Origin: Secundilactobacillus folii
GTDB lineage: Bacteria > Bacillota > Bacilli > Lactobacillales > Lactobacillaceae
DNA length: 64,000 bases
Assembly: GCF_009720675.1 (NCBI RefSeq)
Contig: NZ_WNJO01000001.1
Location: 1-64,000, forward strand
Reading direction: 5' to 3'
In this document: positions 18,231-25,695 of the stretch, piece after piece
Layout of the letters: the number at the start of each line of letters is the position of its first letter
Position numbering within the stretch: the first letter of the stretch is position 1
Made by a program: the position numbers and the translations under genes
Notes under the pieces: model-generated
Told to the model about the DNA's origin: nothing
The model's database searches: none
The model's input: only the letters and a program-made list of their open reading frames with translations

Positions 18231-18644
18231 ATGTTAACTGCAGCAATTTCTACACTAAGTTTGTATACGATTATTTTACTGATCTTGATCGTGGTGTTTG
18301 CACTCTGGCGCTTATGGGGTGTTTATCAACGCAATCAAGCAGCAACACTGATCGATGAAAAAACGTTTCAGGCGGGCATGCGTAAGGCTCAAGTGATCGA
18401 TGTCAGAGAGAAAAAGGACTTTGATGCTGGTCACATTCTGGGCGCCCGAAATATTCCCTATTCAACGATGCGGTCGTTTTATCAACAAATTAGGAAGGAC
18501 TTACCAGTTTACCTGTATGATCAGGGCAAAGAAATGAGTTCTCGATCAGCGATTTTGTTGAAAAAGCACGGTTACAAACAGATTTTCATTCTGAAAACGG
18601 GTTATGCACGTTGGGAAGGTAAGACTAAGAAATCTGCTATTTAA
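18231..18644 (+). CDS. Membrane-anchored rhodanese-like protein (YqhL type)
   Basis: This 137-residue protein has one N-terminal membrane helix (about residues 10-30) followed by a rhodanese domain facing the cytosol. VIDVREKKDFDAGHILGARNIP is the conserved opening. The active-site loop reads LYDQGKEMSSRSA; the position usually holding the catalytic Cys appears to be Asp-Gln, so no thiol is available. It is therefore probably not a sulfurtransferase, a known situation for some rhodanese folds. It lies 30 bases after glcK and ends the cluster. A palindromic repeat follows. Confidence 0.85.
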   Translation: MLTAAISTLSLYTIILLILIVVFALWRLWGVYQRNQAATLIDEKTFQAGMRKAQVIDVREKKDFDAGHILGARNIPYSTMRSFYQQIRKDLPVYLYDQGKEMSSRSAILLKKHGYKQIFILKTGYARWEGKTKKSAI

Positions 18645-18661
18645 GATCGATTTGTTCATCA

Positions 18662-18788
18662 AGAGCAAGCGTGACCAAACTCGGGTAGATTCTTGGGTAT
18701 CGTAATCAAGAAGGAAACTTCCTGTACTCAGGAAGTTTCCTTCTTTGTGCCTGTTCGGCCAAAATCTGAGTTTGGCCTACCTTGGCTC
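18662..18788 (+). repeat. Composite palindromic repeat, copy C (arms shared, inner hairpin different)
   Basis: An inner hairpin of 17 perfect pairs (18708-18724 with 18729-18745, loop TACT) is framed by outer arms AGAGCAAGCGTGACCAAACTC and GAGTTTGGCCTACCTTGGCTCT, which pair with each other with few mismatches. The arm core CCAAACTCGG.TAGAT matches copies A and B, whose inner hairpin is unrelated in sequence. The element begins 18 bases after the rhodanese stop. The rest of the gap to 18925 has no gene; a GTCACATATTTAACTA motif near 18850 matches one after copy B. Confidence 0.75.
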
Positions 18789-18925
18789 TAGATACCAGTT
18801 TTAAGAGGTTTTAAAATTAAGCTTGAATGTCGAGTAAAGACACTGGTCACATATTTAACTAGCCAAGTTTTGGCAAATGCTCTTAAAACAATAAAGTTCT
18901 GATTCATAGGAAAGAAGTCACTAAA

Positions 18926-19240
18926 TTGAAAATCTTATTTCATATTGATGATCCAGCAAAGTGGACCCATTTACAGTCCAACATCACAAACGCCTTGGCA
19001 GCACAGCCGTCAACAGCAATCGTAGTCGTTGCTAACGGTAGCGGAATCCAAGCCTATTTAACCGCTGAAGCGAAACAGTTTATGGCCAATCATCAAACGG
19101 TGGAATTTGATTCCTGCCGAAATTCAATGAAATCACATCATATTACTGCTGACCAAGTTGCTGGCACTAAAATTGTGCCCGTTGGAGTCTTAAGAATTGC
19201 TGAACTGCAGTCCAATGGTTTTGCTTACATCAAATTATAG
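18926..19240 (+). CDS. DsrE/DsrF-like family protein
   Basis: This 104-residue cytosolic protein has the DsrE-like alpha/beta pattern: MKILFHIDDPAKW at the start, the strand TAIVVVANGSGIQAYL, a loop Cys in FDSCRNSMKSH and the ending GVLRIAELQSNGFAYIKL. DsrE-type proteins carry or transfer sulfur, and the loop Cys is the expected site. Function in lactobacilli is unknown. The start is a TTG with GGAAAG upstream at rather long spacing. It stands alone between repeat copy C and a convergent terminator. A link with the upstream rhodanese-like protein is possible but not shown. Confidence 0.8.
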   Translation: MKILFHIDDPAKWTHLQSNITNALAAQPSTAIVVVANGSGIQAYLTAEAKQFMANHQTVEFDSCRNSMKSHHITADQVAGTKIVPVGVLRIAELQSNGFAYIKL

Positions 19241-19247
19241 CTAAAAA

Positions 19248-19320
19248 ATTGGCACCTAAACTTGTTTTGGCACGTTTGAAAGTAGTTTCAAAAGCGTGTC
19301 AAATGAGTTTAGGTGCCAAT
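19248..19320. terminator. Long hairpin between convergent genes
   Basis: ATTGGCACCTAAACT (19248-19262) pairs perfectly with AGTTTAGGTGCCAAT (19306-19320). Inner stems CACG/CGTG and TTTGAAA/TTTCAAA continue the hairpin to a tiny loop. On the minus strand a run of six T follows, so it should terminate the DUF3042 gene and may also serve the DsrE-like gene. Confidence 0.8.
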
Positions 19321-19343
19321 CCTATTTTAGGTTGCCGCGATTT

Positions 19344-19517
19344 TTATTGATGAGCTGAACGGCTCTTTCTCGCAGCTTTTTTTCGGTTATCCTCAAAACG
19401 TTGTTCCTCATCTTCAATTGGTTCAACAACCTTTTTCTTGAAGGACATTGCTGCACCGGCCACGGCTCCTAAAGTGGCCACCGAACCAAATAAAAATCCC
19501 TTAATGAAATGCTTCAT
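19344..19517 (-). CDS. DUF3042 family small membrane-associated protein
   Basis: This 57-residue protein starts MKHFIKGFLFGSVATLGAVA and ends KSRSAHQ. The N-terminal third is a hydrophobic glycine/alanine-rich helix; the middle holds VVEPIEDEEQRFEDNRKKA, acidic then basic. This pattern matches DUF3042, a small family known from lactobacilli and relatives with no assigned role. A strong ribosome binding site (AAGGGGGG) precedes the ATG. It is divergent from miaA. Recognised from the translated sequence; no experimental function is known. Confidence 0.85.
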   Translation of the reverse strand: MKHFIKGFLFGSVATLGAVAGAAMSFKKKVVEPIEDEEQRFEDNRKKAARKSRSAHQ

Positions 19518-19623
19518 TGTTAAAGGCCCCCCTTACAGGTTAAAATATAGTTTGTTACCTACATTATGCAGGTTTTAGGCCTAAATATCCAGTAATTAAC
19601 AAAATTATAGCGGAGTGATCAGT

Positions 19624-20547
19624 TTGAAAAAAGTACTTGCCATCATTGGCCCGACTGCGGTTGGTAAAACGGAGTTATCATTGGAACTCGCACGCAAATT
19701 TAACGGCGAGATCATTTCGGGAGATTCCATGCAAGTTTATCGTGGACTTGATATTGGCACGGCCAAAATCATGCCATCAAAACGGGAGGGAATTCCCCAC
19801 TATTTAATTGATATTCGAAACGTGGATCAGCGCTATTCTGTGGCTGATTTTGTGAGTGAGAGTCAATCACTGATTGAATCAATCACTGCACGTGGCGGGT
19901 TACCGATGGTGGTTGGCGGCACCGGCTTTTACCTCAAAGCGCTACTGTACAATATGAATCTTGGCGGTGATTCCTTTGACCAGTCACAGCAGATTCGAAA
20001 CAGGTGGCATCATTTCGCAGATGAAAAGGGTGGTCAAGCGCTTTGGAACCGTTTGAACGCTGTTGATCCGGATGCCGCAGCCAAAATTCCGGTGAGTAAT
20101 CAGCGCCGGGTCATTCGTGCGTTAGAAGTCTATGAACGAACTGGCACTTTATTTTCGAAACAGCAAACGACTCTTAAACCGCGTTATGATGCATTTGTAA
20201 TCGGTTTAAATACGGATCGGCCGACGGTCTATGCGCGTATTAACCACCGAGTCGACCTCATGATTCAAGCCGGGTTACTGGCTGAAGCGCGTCAGCTTTT
20301 TGAAGCAGGCGGTTCGCAGTGGCAGTCCGGAAAGGGGATTGGATACCGAGAACTATTCCCGTATTTTAAAGGTGAAGTCTCACTGTCACAAGCGACTGAA
20401 AAAATAAAACAGGATACGCGGCACTATGCTAAACGGCAATTGACTTGGTTTCGACACCAAATTCCGGTTCACTGGTACGATATTATCCAAGATCCAGGTG
20501 TCAAGAAGGCGATCATTTCAGATATTTCGACATGGTTGGGAAAATGA
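19624..20547 (+). CDS. miaA: tRNA dimethylallyltransferase
   Basis: This 307-residue enzyme adds a dimethylallyl group to N6 of A37 in tRNAs that read codons starting with U. The P-loop IIGPTAVGKTELS begins the protein. SGDSMQVYRGLDIGTAK, MVVGGTGFYLKALL and the closing GIGYRELFPYFKG with RQLTWFRHQ are diagnostic. The TTG at 19624 follows GGAGTG at a good distance; the GTG at 19615 lies within that site. Its stop codon overlaps the GlnR operator of the next operon. Confidence 0.95.
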   Translation: MKKVLAIIGPTAVGKTELSLELARKFNGEIISGDSMQVYRGLDIGTAKIMPSKREGIPHYLIDIRNVDQRYSVADFVSESQSLIESITARGGLPMVVGGTGFYLKALLYNMNLGGDSFDQSQQIRNRWHHFADEKGGQALWNRLNAVDPDAAAKIPVSNQRRVIRALEVYERTGTLFSKQQTTLKPRYDAFVIGLNTDRPTVYARINHRVDLMIQAGLLAEARQLFEAGGSQWQSGKGIGYRELFPYFKGEVSLSQATEKIKQDTRHYAKRQLTWFRHQIPVHWYDIIQDPGVKKAIISDISTWLGK

Positions 20548-20565
20548 TGTAATAAAATATAACAT
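20547..20565. promoter_or_regulatory. GlnR operator
   Basis: ATGTAATAAAATATAACAT fits the GlnR consensus TGTNA-N7-TNACA exactly, with flanking A and T as in lactic acid bacteria. It lies just upstream of the glnRA -35 box and begins at the last base of the miaA stop codon. It predicts autorepression of glnRA under nitrogen excess. Confidence 0.88.
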
Positions 20566-20571
20566 GAAGTG

Positions 20572-20599
20572 TTGACACGCAAATAATCAGTGGTATGAT
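20572..20599 (+). promoter_or_regulatory. glnRA promoter
   Basis: TTGACA at 20572-20577 and TATGAT at 20594-20599 are separated by 16 bases, with an extended -10 TG at 20591-20592. The GlnR operator lies immediately upstream. Confidence 0.85.
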
Positions 20600-20626
20600 T
20601 AAACCATGTTAAGGGAGGTGAGTGTG

Positions 20627-21010
20627 ATGGCAGAAAAAGAACTACAACGTTCTAAGTCAGTTTTACCAATTGGTACGGTCATGAGATTAACCGATCTGAC
20701 AGCCCGTCAAATTCGTTATTATGAAGAACAGAAACTGGTGATTCCGAAACGAACAGAAGGCAATCGACGGCTTTATTCTTTAAACGATATTGATAAGCTT
20801 TTAGAAATTAAGGATTATTTGAGTGATGGTATCAATATGGCGGGTATCAAAACAATTTATGCTCAGCAGGAGAAACGGGCTGCTGAACGTAAGAATGAGC
20901 CTTTAACTGATAGTGATGTGCGACGGATCCTGCACGATGAATTTCTCAACATTAGCGGGTTCGAACGTAATTCTGGAACGTCATTGCATTCACAGCATCC
21001 TCTCCAGTAA
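20627..21010 (+). CDS. glnR: Nitrogen regulator GlnR (MerR family)
   Basis: This 127-residue repressor acts with feedback-inhibited glutamine synthetase to control nitrogen genes. The MerR-type winged helix is clear: VMRLTDLTARQIRYYEEQKL and RTEGNRRLYSLNDIDKLLEI. The C-terminal tail (about residues 90-127) lacks a dimerisation coiled coil and corresponds to the region that senses glutamine synthetase. The ATG at 20627 follows GGGAGGTGAG; an in-frame TTG at 20606 lies upstream of that site. It forms an operon with glnA and has a matching operator upstream. Confidence 0.95.
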   Translation: MAEKELQRSKSVLPIGTVMRLTDLTARQIRYYEEQKLVIPKRTEGNRRLYSLNDIDKLLEIKDYLSDGINMAGIKTIYAQQEKRAAERKNEPLTDSDVRRILHDEFLNISGFERNSGTSLHSQHPLQ

Positions 21011-21052
21011 ATTGTCACGTTACATTAATTCTATCTTTCAAGGAGCGATTTT

Positions 21053-22393
21053 ATGCCAAAACACGATTACACCAAAGACGAAATCCGTCAGATGGCTGAA
21101 GACGAAAATGTTCAATTTTTACGGTTGATGTTTACGGACCTGTTCGGAACGATCAAGAACGTTGAAGTACCGATTTCTCAGTTGGAAAAGTTACTTGACA
21201 ACAAGTTGATGTTCGATGGTTCTTCGATCGATGGTTTTGTCCGGATCGAGGAAAGTGATATGTATCTGTATCCTGATTTGTCGACCTGGATGATCTTCCC
21301 ATGGAGTAGTGATCGTGGCAAGATTGCTCGGGTGATTTGTGAGGTTTATACACCGGATCAAAAGCCGTTTCCTGGTGATCCCCGCAACAACCTCATTCGG
21401 GTTTTGAAAGATATGCGATCAGCTGGCTACACCGACTTCAACATTGGGCCAGAACCCGAATTCTTCCTGTTTAAGATGGATGACAACGGTAAGCCAACGA
21501 TGAAGCTGAATGACCAGGGTTCCTACTTCGATATGGCACCGATGGATCTTGGTGAAAATTGCCGCCGTGAAATCGTGCTGACACTTGAAGAAATGGGCTT
21601 TGATGTTGAAGCAGCCCACCACGAAGTCGCACCAGGCCAGCATGAAATTGACTTTAAGTATGCCGATGCCTTGCAAGCAGCCGACAACATCCAAACATTC
21701 AAACTGGTCGTTAAGACCGTTGCGCGGAAGTTCGGTCTGTACGCAACGTTTATGCCGAAACCATTAGCTGGTATCAACGGTTCCGGGATGCATTTGAATA
21801 TGTCTTTGTTCCATAAAGATGGTAACGCATTTTACGATGCCAAGGGCGAATTACAGTTGTCACAAGACGCCTACTACTTCTTAGGCGGTCTGCTGAAGCA
21901 CGCCCGTAGTTTCACTGCGATCTGCAACCCAATCGTTAATTCTTACAAGCGTTTGGTTCCAGGCTATGAAGCCCCTGTTTACGTGGCTTGGTCCGGTTCA
22001 AACCGGTCACCACTGGTTCGGGTACCAAATTCCCGTGGATTGTCCACGCGTCTGGAGCTCCGGAGTGTTGATCCGTCAGCTAACCCTTACTTGGCCATTG
22101 CCGCAGTCTTGGAAGCTGGCCTGGACGGTCTTAAAAATAAGATTGAACCAGAGGATAGTGTGGACCGCAACATTTACCGGATGGATGCAGAAGAAAGAAC
22201 GGAAAGTCACATTACCAATTTACCAGACACCCTGCACAACGCATTAAAAGATCTGGCGGCTGATGATGTCATGAAGAAGGCTATGGGTCCACACCTGTAT
22301 CCAAGCTTCCTTGAAGCCAAAAACATGGAGTATGATGCCTATCGGACCCAGGTTTCAAAGTGGGAAAGAGACCAGTACCTAGAATTGTACTAA
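21053..22393 (+). CDS. glnA: Glutamine synthetase, type I
   Basis: This 446-residue enzyme makes glutamine from glutamate, ammonia and [19 protein letters not shown] and FDGSSIDGF mark the N-terminal beta-grasp domain. [34 protein letters not shown] and [13 protein letters not shown] mark the active site. The adenylylation Tyr region of enterobacterial enzymes is absent, and the 446-residue length fits the GSI-alpha form regulated by feedback and GlnR. The stop at 22393 is followed by a terminator at 22563. Confidence 0.98.
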   Translation: MPKHDYTKDEIRQMAEDENVQFLRLMFTDLFGTIKNVEVPISQLEKLLDNKLMFDGSSIDGFVRIEESDMYLYPDLSTWMIFPWSSDRGKIARVICEVYTPDQKPFPGDPRNNLIRVLKDMRSAGYTDFNIGPEPEFFLFKMDDNGKPTMKLNDQGSYFDMAPMDLGENCRREIVLTLEEMGFDVEAAHHEVAPGQHEIDFKYADALQAADNIQTFKLVVKTVARKFGLYATFMPKPLAGINGSGMHLNMSLFHKDGNAFYDAKGELQLSQDAYYFLGGLLKHARSFTAICNPIVNSYKRLVPGYEAPVYVAWSGSNRSPLVRVPNSRGLSTRLELRSVDPSANPYLAIAAVLEAGLDGLKNKIEPEDSVDRNIYRMDAEERTESHITNLPDTLHNALKDLAADDVMKKAMGPHLYPSFLEAKNMEYDAYRTQVSKWERDQYLELY

Positions 22394-22770
22394 AATCGTG
22401 ATGAAGTCAGTGATTGATTGTTGCAGTTATTTTGCGACTAGGGGCAAAGAAGTCAATGCTTCAAACCTCCATTTTCACGCAAATAAAATCAAACTGTGGT
22501 TTCAGTAACCGAATATAAGTTATTACTGGGTAAAAGATGTTCAATTAAATATGTACACATCCAAAAACGGCTAAGACATCTGGCATGGTGTTCTAGCCGT
22601 TTTTGAATTCAAGATTGTAATGATTCAAGCCTCACTGTGCATTGGTTTTTAAGTTCAGCAGTTTGCAAAACTCATAATTTCTGACAAATTTCGGAAAAAC
22701 AGCTTTATTAATACCAAAATATCATTTAAGATTAAACTATATACGCGAGAAATAGCAAACGAGGGATAAT
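22394..22770. other. Intergenic stretch between glnA and the unknown operon
   Basis: Apart from the terminator at 22563-22606 no gene or RNA is recognised here. A weak hairpin CAGTAA/TTACTG lies near 22510-22540. The last 100 bases are AT-rich and should hold the promoter of the next operon, but no pair of boxes is convincing. Confidence 0.5.
22563..22606 (+). terminator. Terminator after glnA
   Basis: AAAAACGGCTA (22563-22573) pairs perfectly with TAGCCGTTTTT (22594-22604). The inner bases pair further with G-U pairs, and T residues close the hairpin. It lies 170 bases after glnA. Confidence 0.85.
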
Positions 22771-23658
22771 ATGCAAAATAATAACGAAGAATCAAATCAA
22801 GAACTGACGCCGGGTCAAGCTCAACTAGATTCGTCGATCACCCAAAAAATCAATTATTTGCAGACGTTGCAGGATGCTTTGCACGATCGTGATGACCGAC
22901 AAATCTATGAACTGATCGATAACACGCGCTACGCACGTGAAATCAAGAAATCCCGGTCGACTACCCAGACCCAGAATTTGGCTGATCTTGTGGCCGATGA
23001 TCACCCGCAGTTAAGTCACTACCTCAGTCAAAATTTAATTGAATATTTAGGCAAGACTTACCCATTCTTTTACTACGATGAGGTCCAGGACGGTGAGTTT
23101 GATATCTACTTTGGTAACTGGTGGGATCGTCGCTTGTTTGGGCAGTTAGATGTGTTAAACGTGGCCTTTAAATTTGATGAGACCGAGTATAACAAGTTGA
23201 AGCGAACCTTTGAACTCGATTCGGCTAACCAACGTTACAATACCGAAAATATTGCTCAGATTACGGCTAAAAGTGCTGAACTGCAAAAGCTCATTGACCA
23301 ACAGGACGAACGGGACCATCAAAAGGAGAGTTTACGTGATCAGTTGAAAGAGATCAGTCAACGAAGCACGCTCCCCTGGGATTCTGGTAAAGTCAAAGAA
23401 GAGCGTCAGACCATTGTTGACCAGCTTTCTAAGCTGGCTGATGATGACGAAGCTGCCATCAATGCCAATAAACAGATTAAAGAAAATGATGAACAGATCC
23501 TGACCCTGTCCAAAGAGGATACAATTCTGACTTATGAGAAGCAAAGTATTCAAAAATCATTTGAAGACTTTTCGCATTTTGAATCACATAATCTGAGTTT
23601 ATACGCGGACTATTTGAATAATTTGATTGGCAAAGGGCAGGTGAAGACTGATGATTAA
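22771..23658 (+). CDS. Conserved-looking coiled-coil protein of unknown function (gene 1 of 3)
   Basis: This 295-residue acidic protein has no signal peptide or membrane helix. The first 130 residues look globular and aromatic-rich, with YPFFYYDEVQDGEFDIYFG and WWDRR. Residues about 150-265 are charged and heptad-like (KSAELQKLIDQQDERDHQKE), so a coiled coil is likely. The similarity to SMC/SbcC-type coils is only compositional; no Walker motif is present. The ATG follows GAGGG. It overlaps the next gene by eight bases, so the three genes to 25082 form one operon. I do not recognise the family. Confidence 0.75.
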   Translation: MQNNNEESNQELTPGQAQLDSSITQKINYLQTLQDALHDRDDRQIYELIDNTRYAREIKKSRSTTQTQNLADLVADDHPQLSHYLSQNLIEYLGKTYPFFYYDEVQDGEFDIYFGNWWDRRLFGQLDVLNVAFKFDETEYNKLKRTFELDSANQRYNTENIAQITAKSAELQKLIDQQDERDHQKESLRDQLKEISQRSTLPWDSGKVKEERQTIVDQLSKLADDDEAAINANKQIKENDEQILTLSKEDTILTYEKQSIQKSFEDFSHFESHNLSLYADYLNNLIGKGQVKTDD

Positions 23659-24583
23659 TGATAACGATCCGTCGACACTTAGTACAAGTGGACGCTTACT
23701 TTCGTATAATGACGCCGTTAAAGAAGGGCTTAAAACCGGTGAAAAGTTTACCGATTTGATGGATCAATTAATTAATACTAAGGATCCAAAGGTGCTACTA
23801 GAGGCAGCAGAAGCGCTCTCCGTTTTTGAACTCGACAGTGATTACGTTACTTTTCCGCACCAGTATAACAATGCGGACTACTACTTGATTTTTATGAGTC
23901 GGCTGTTGGAATTACACGATAAGGGTGAAGCAATTACTTTGCAGTCTCATGAAGGAGATCAACATTTAACACAGTCGCTTTCTGCTTTAGGTGATTTGGC
24001 CAGCTTTGCCTTCACAGCTGCCAACGACTCCACTGGCGGTGTCTACTATCAAGATCAGGTGACGAATGAAACAGTATTTTACCTGAACCTGAAACGCCAG
24101 ATTATGCGGTTCAATAGCAGTGCGATTACGACGCTGTTTATTGAGACCTACGCGGATAAAATCGATTCTGACCATCTGCTATCTGCTACTGACTTGCTGA
24201 TTGCGTTTGGACAATCGCTGAAAACTGATTTTGGTTTTGATGTCGACTTTAATTTACTGGATACCAGCAACAATGAATTCTACGCGTTCAAGACCAGCAA
24301 TTTAGCAAGTGGTATCGTTGACAAATTATTCGTGGCTGCTGCTTCTGAGGATTACATGCTAAAACATGACAAGGATGGTGCAGTTTTGGAGCTGACACCA
24401 GACGTCACCCTTAAAATTGCCAGTCATAATAGTACTGGGGCAGCTGCCTGGGGCCTTTATGTTCAAGACAGCAAGCAAGAGGTTTCCTGGTTTAAGATTT
24501 TACTTCAGTACCCGTTCTTGCGTCACTGGTATTTGGATGATCTCGCAGATTTGCAAATTCAATCCGATAATTTAGTTTTTTAG
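23651..24583 (+). CDS. Protein of unknown function (gene 2 of 3)
   Basis: This 310-residue cytosolic protein shows no catalytic motif I recognise. It appears to be mixed alpha/beta, with a helical region near 40-75 and an acidic N-terminus. LNLKRQIMRFNSSAITTLFIE and the Trp-rich end WGLYVQDSKQEVSWFKILLQ are notable. The ATG lies inside the end of gene 1 with an AGGTGAAG-like binding site upstream. It ends 10 bases before gene 3. Tight spacing suggests the products act together. Confidence 0.75.
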   Translation: MINDNDPSTLSTSGRLLSYNDAVKEGLKTGEKFTDLMDQLINTKDPKVLLEAAEALSVFELDSDYVTFPHQYNNADYYLIFMSRLLELHDKGEAITLQSHEGDQHLTQSLSALGDLASFAFTAANDSTGGVYYQDQVTNETVFYLNLKRQIMRFNSSAITTLFIETYADKIDSDHLLSATDLLIAFGQSLKTDFGFDVDFNLLDTSNNEFYAFKTSNLASGIVDKLFVAAASEDYMLKHDKDGAVLELTPDVTLKIASHNSTGAAAWGLYVQDSKQEVSWFKILLQYPFLRHWYLDDLADLQIQSDNLVF

Positions 24584-24593
24584 AGGTGACATT

Positions 24594-25082
24594 TTGATAC
24601 TTGATTTAGCGAATATGCTTCAAACGTCAATTCAGCGCCGCAACCAGTTTAATTATGAGCACCAAGTTGCCGTTCGGCCGGAGGAGGGGTTACGAATTGA
24701 TTATGTTGCTCTGAACGTTTCCCTCGCACGCTTGGCAAATGTGATGGGCTGGTATAAATTAGGTGAAGATGTTGATCCATCTGATTCGGAAACGCTGCTG
24801 ACGAGCTATGTAGATTTGATCAATCGGGTCTTCCACGTTGCAGCCAGACAAACTTGGTCACACTTAATAGTGATTAAACCGGACGACCTTGAAGCACTGA
24901 AGGAAAAGCAAAAGGCAAAGAGTTTGAGTCAGGAATTCTTGTCAATTCAGCACTTCATTGATCAGTCCTTATTTGAACGGCAACAAGATGCATTTCGACA
25001 TGCTTGGCACCTGATTTTGAAACTTGGTTTAGTTGATTTAGGTTTTGATGAAGAGACAATTCAAAAAACCTTTTTAAATTAA
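24594..25082 (+). CDS. Degenerate dUTPase-2-like all-alpha protein (gene 3 of 3)
   Basis: This 162-residue protein aligns by eye with the type 2 dUTPase/MazG-like fold. LANMLQTSIQRRNQFNYEH resembles the opening helix; YVALNVSLARLANVMGWYK corresponds to the family's LLVELGELANEWRGFKFW; and LLTSYVDLINRVFHVA to its EEYVDCLHFILSIG. The metal-binding acids of the first helix (ExxE) are Ser and Arg here, so catalysis is unlikely. The TTG at 24594 follows GAGGTG. A terminator follows the stop. The fold assignment is inference; a structural comparison would decide it. Confidence 0.7.
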   Translation: MILDLANMLQTSIQRRNQFNYEHQVAVRPEEGLRIDYVALNVSLARLANVMGWYKLGEDVDPSDSETLLTSYVDLINRVFHVAARQTWSHLIVIKPDDLEALKEKQKAKSLSQEFLSIQHFIDQSLFERQQDAFRHAWHLILKLGLVDLGFDEETIQKTFLN

Positions 25083-25086
25083 AAAA

Positions 25087-25134
25087 CCGTTTATCAATTC
25101 TGGCACTATGACCAGTTGATAAACGGACTTTTTT
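25087..25134 (+). terminator. Terminator of the three-gene operon
   Basis: CCGTTTATCAA (25087-25097) pairs perfectly with TTGATAAACGG (25115-25125), with CTGG/CCAG extending inside, followed by a run of seven T. Confidence 0.9.
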
Positions 25135-25148
25135 ATTAATGATAGCCG

Positions 25149-25307
25149 TTAGCTAAGATGAAGAAGTTTGAAGAACAAGTGCACATATTCGCGCTTGGGA
25201 GTGCTCATGAAGTGCTTTGATTGCGCACGCTGACGACTTGCGCTCTGATACATTTCCCACGCGCCGGCAATCACAAATAAACCGATAATAAATGAGATAA
25301 AGATCAT
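25149..25307 (-). CDS. Small single-pass membrane protein, unknown
   Basis: This 52-residue open frame begins MIFISFIIGLFVIAGAWEMY, a single hydrophobic helix, followed by a basic tail with SRQRAQSK and KLLHLS at the end. A near-ideal ribosome binding site (GGAGGGATTGCG before ATG) supports translation. It is convergent with the three-gene operon. No family is recognised. It is too small to judge by coding bias alone, but the start signal and the membrane helix together make a real gene likely. A longer frame overlapping on the same strand lacks both. Confidence 0.65.
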   Translation of the reverse strand: MIFISFIIGLFVIAGAWEMYQSASRQRAQSKHFMSTPKREYVHLFFKLLHLS

Positions 25308-25515
25308 CGCAATCCCTCCAAAATAAAGATGTCAATTTCGTTACAGTTTCATTATCGTTTTATGACGATGAAAAAGCAAGCATTTTATTCAAAAAGTTTT
25401 CGCTGTACAAGAAATTGATTGAGGTTCACAGGAAACTTTCTCCTTAATGTTTGTATCATACAGATTACTGATGTTATCGGCTCTTGAAACATTGAAATGT
25501 TAAAAAAAGCAATTC

Positions 25516-25613
25516 AAAAAAGCGCTTACTTCCTTCTAGAAATCAATCAGCACGATGATTCTAATTAGAGTCATTGTGCTAATTAATCTGATATTGGAAA
25601 TAAACGCTTTTTT
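25516..25613. repeat. 98-nt near-perfect palindrome 3' of tRNA-Arg
   Basis: AAAAAAGCGCTTACTTCC at the left end mirrors GGAAATAAACGCTTTTTT at the right end. The central part is symmetric about TCTAATTAGA near 25564. Most differences between the arms are transitions. With A and T runs at both ends it can act as a bidirectional terminator, ending tRNA-Arg transcription on the minus strand. Confidence 0.8.
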
Positions 25614-25621
25614 CATTTCTA

Positions 25622-25695
25622 TGCGGCAAGAGAGATTCGAACTCTCGACCTACGGTTTAGAAGACCGTTGCTCTATCCAGCTGAGCTATTGCCGC
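25622..25695 (-). tRNA. tRNA-Arg (anticodon TCT)
   Basis: The reverse complement folds as a 74-nt cloverleaf. The acceptor stem is GCGGCAA/TTGCCGC with discriminator A. The D-arm GCTCAGCTGGATAGAGC, the anticodon loop CTTCTAA between ACGGT and ACCGT, and the T-arm GAGAGTTCGAATCTCTC are all present. The anticodon TCT reads AGA and AGG. CCA is not encoded. It stands alone, with no integrase or attachment duplication next to it. Confidence 0.97.

Noticed and set aside
23332-23658. SMC/SbcC-type ATPase assignment for gene 1 of the unknown operon
   Set aside because: The charged heptad pattern alone resembles such coils; no Walker A, signature or Walker B motif is present.
25153-25335. 60-residue minus-strand frame overlapping the small membrane protein
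   Set aside because: It lacks a ribosome binding site and hydrophobic segment; the frame at 25149-25307 on the same strand has both.
25622-25695. tRNA-Arg as an integration site
   Set aside because: No integrase, no repeat of the tRNA 3' end, and the orphan genes lie on its 5' side, not the usual 3' side.
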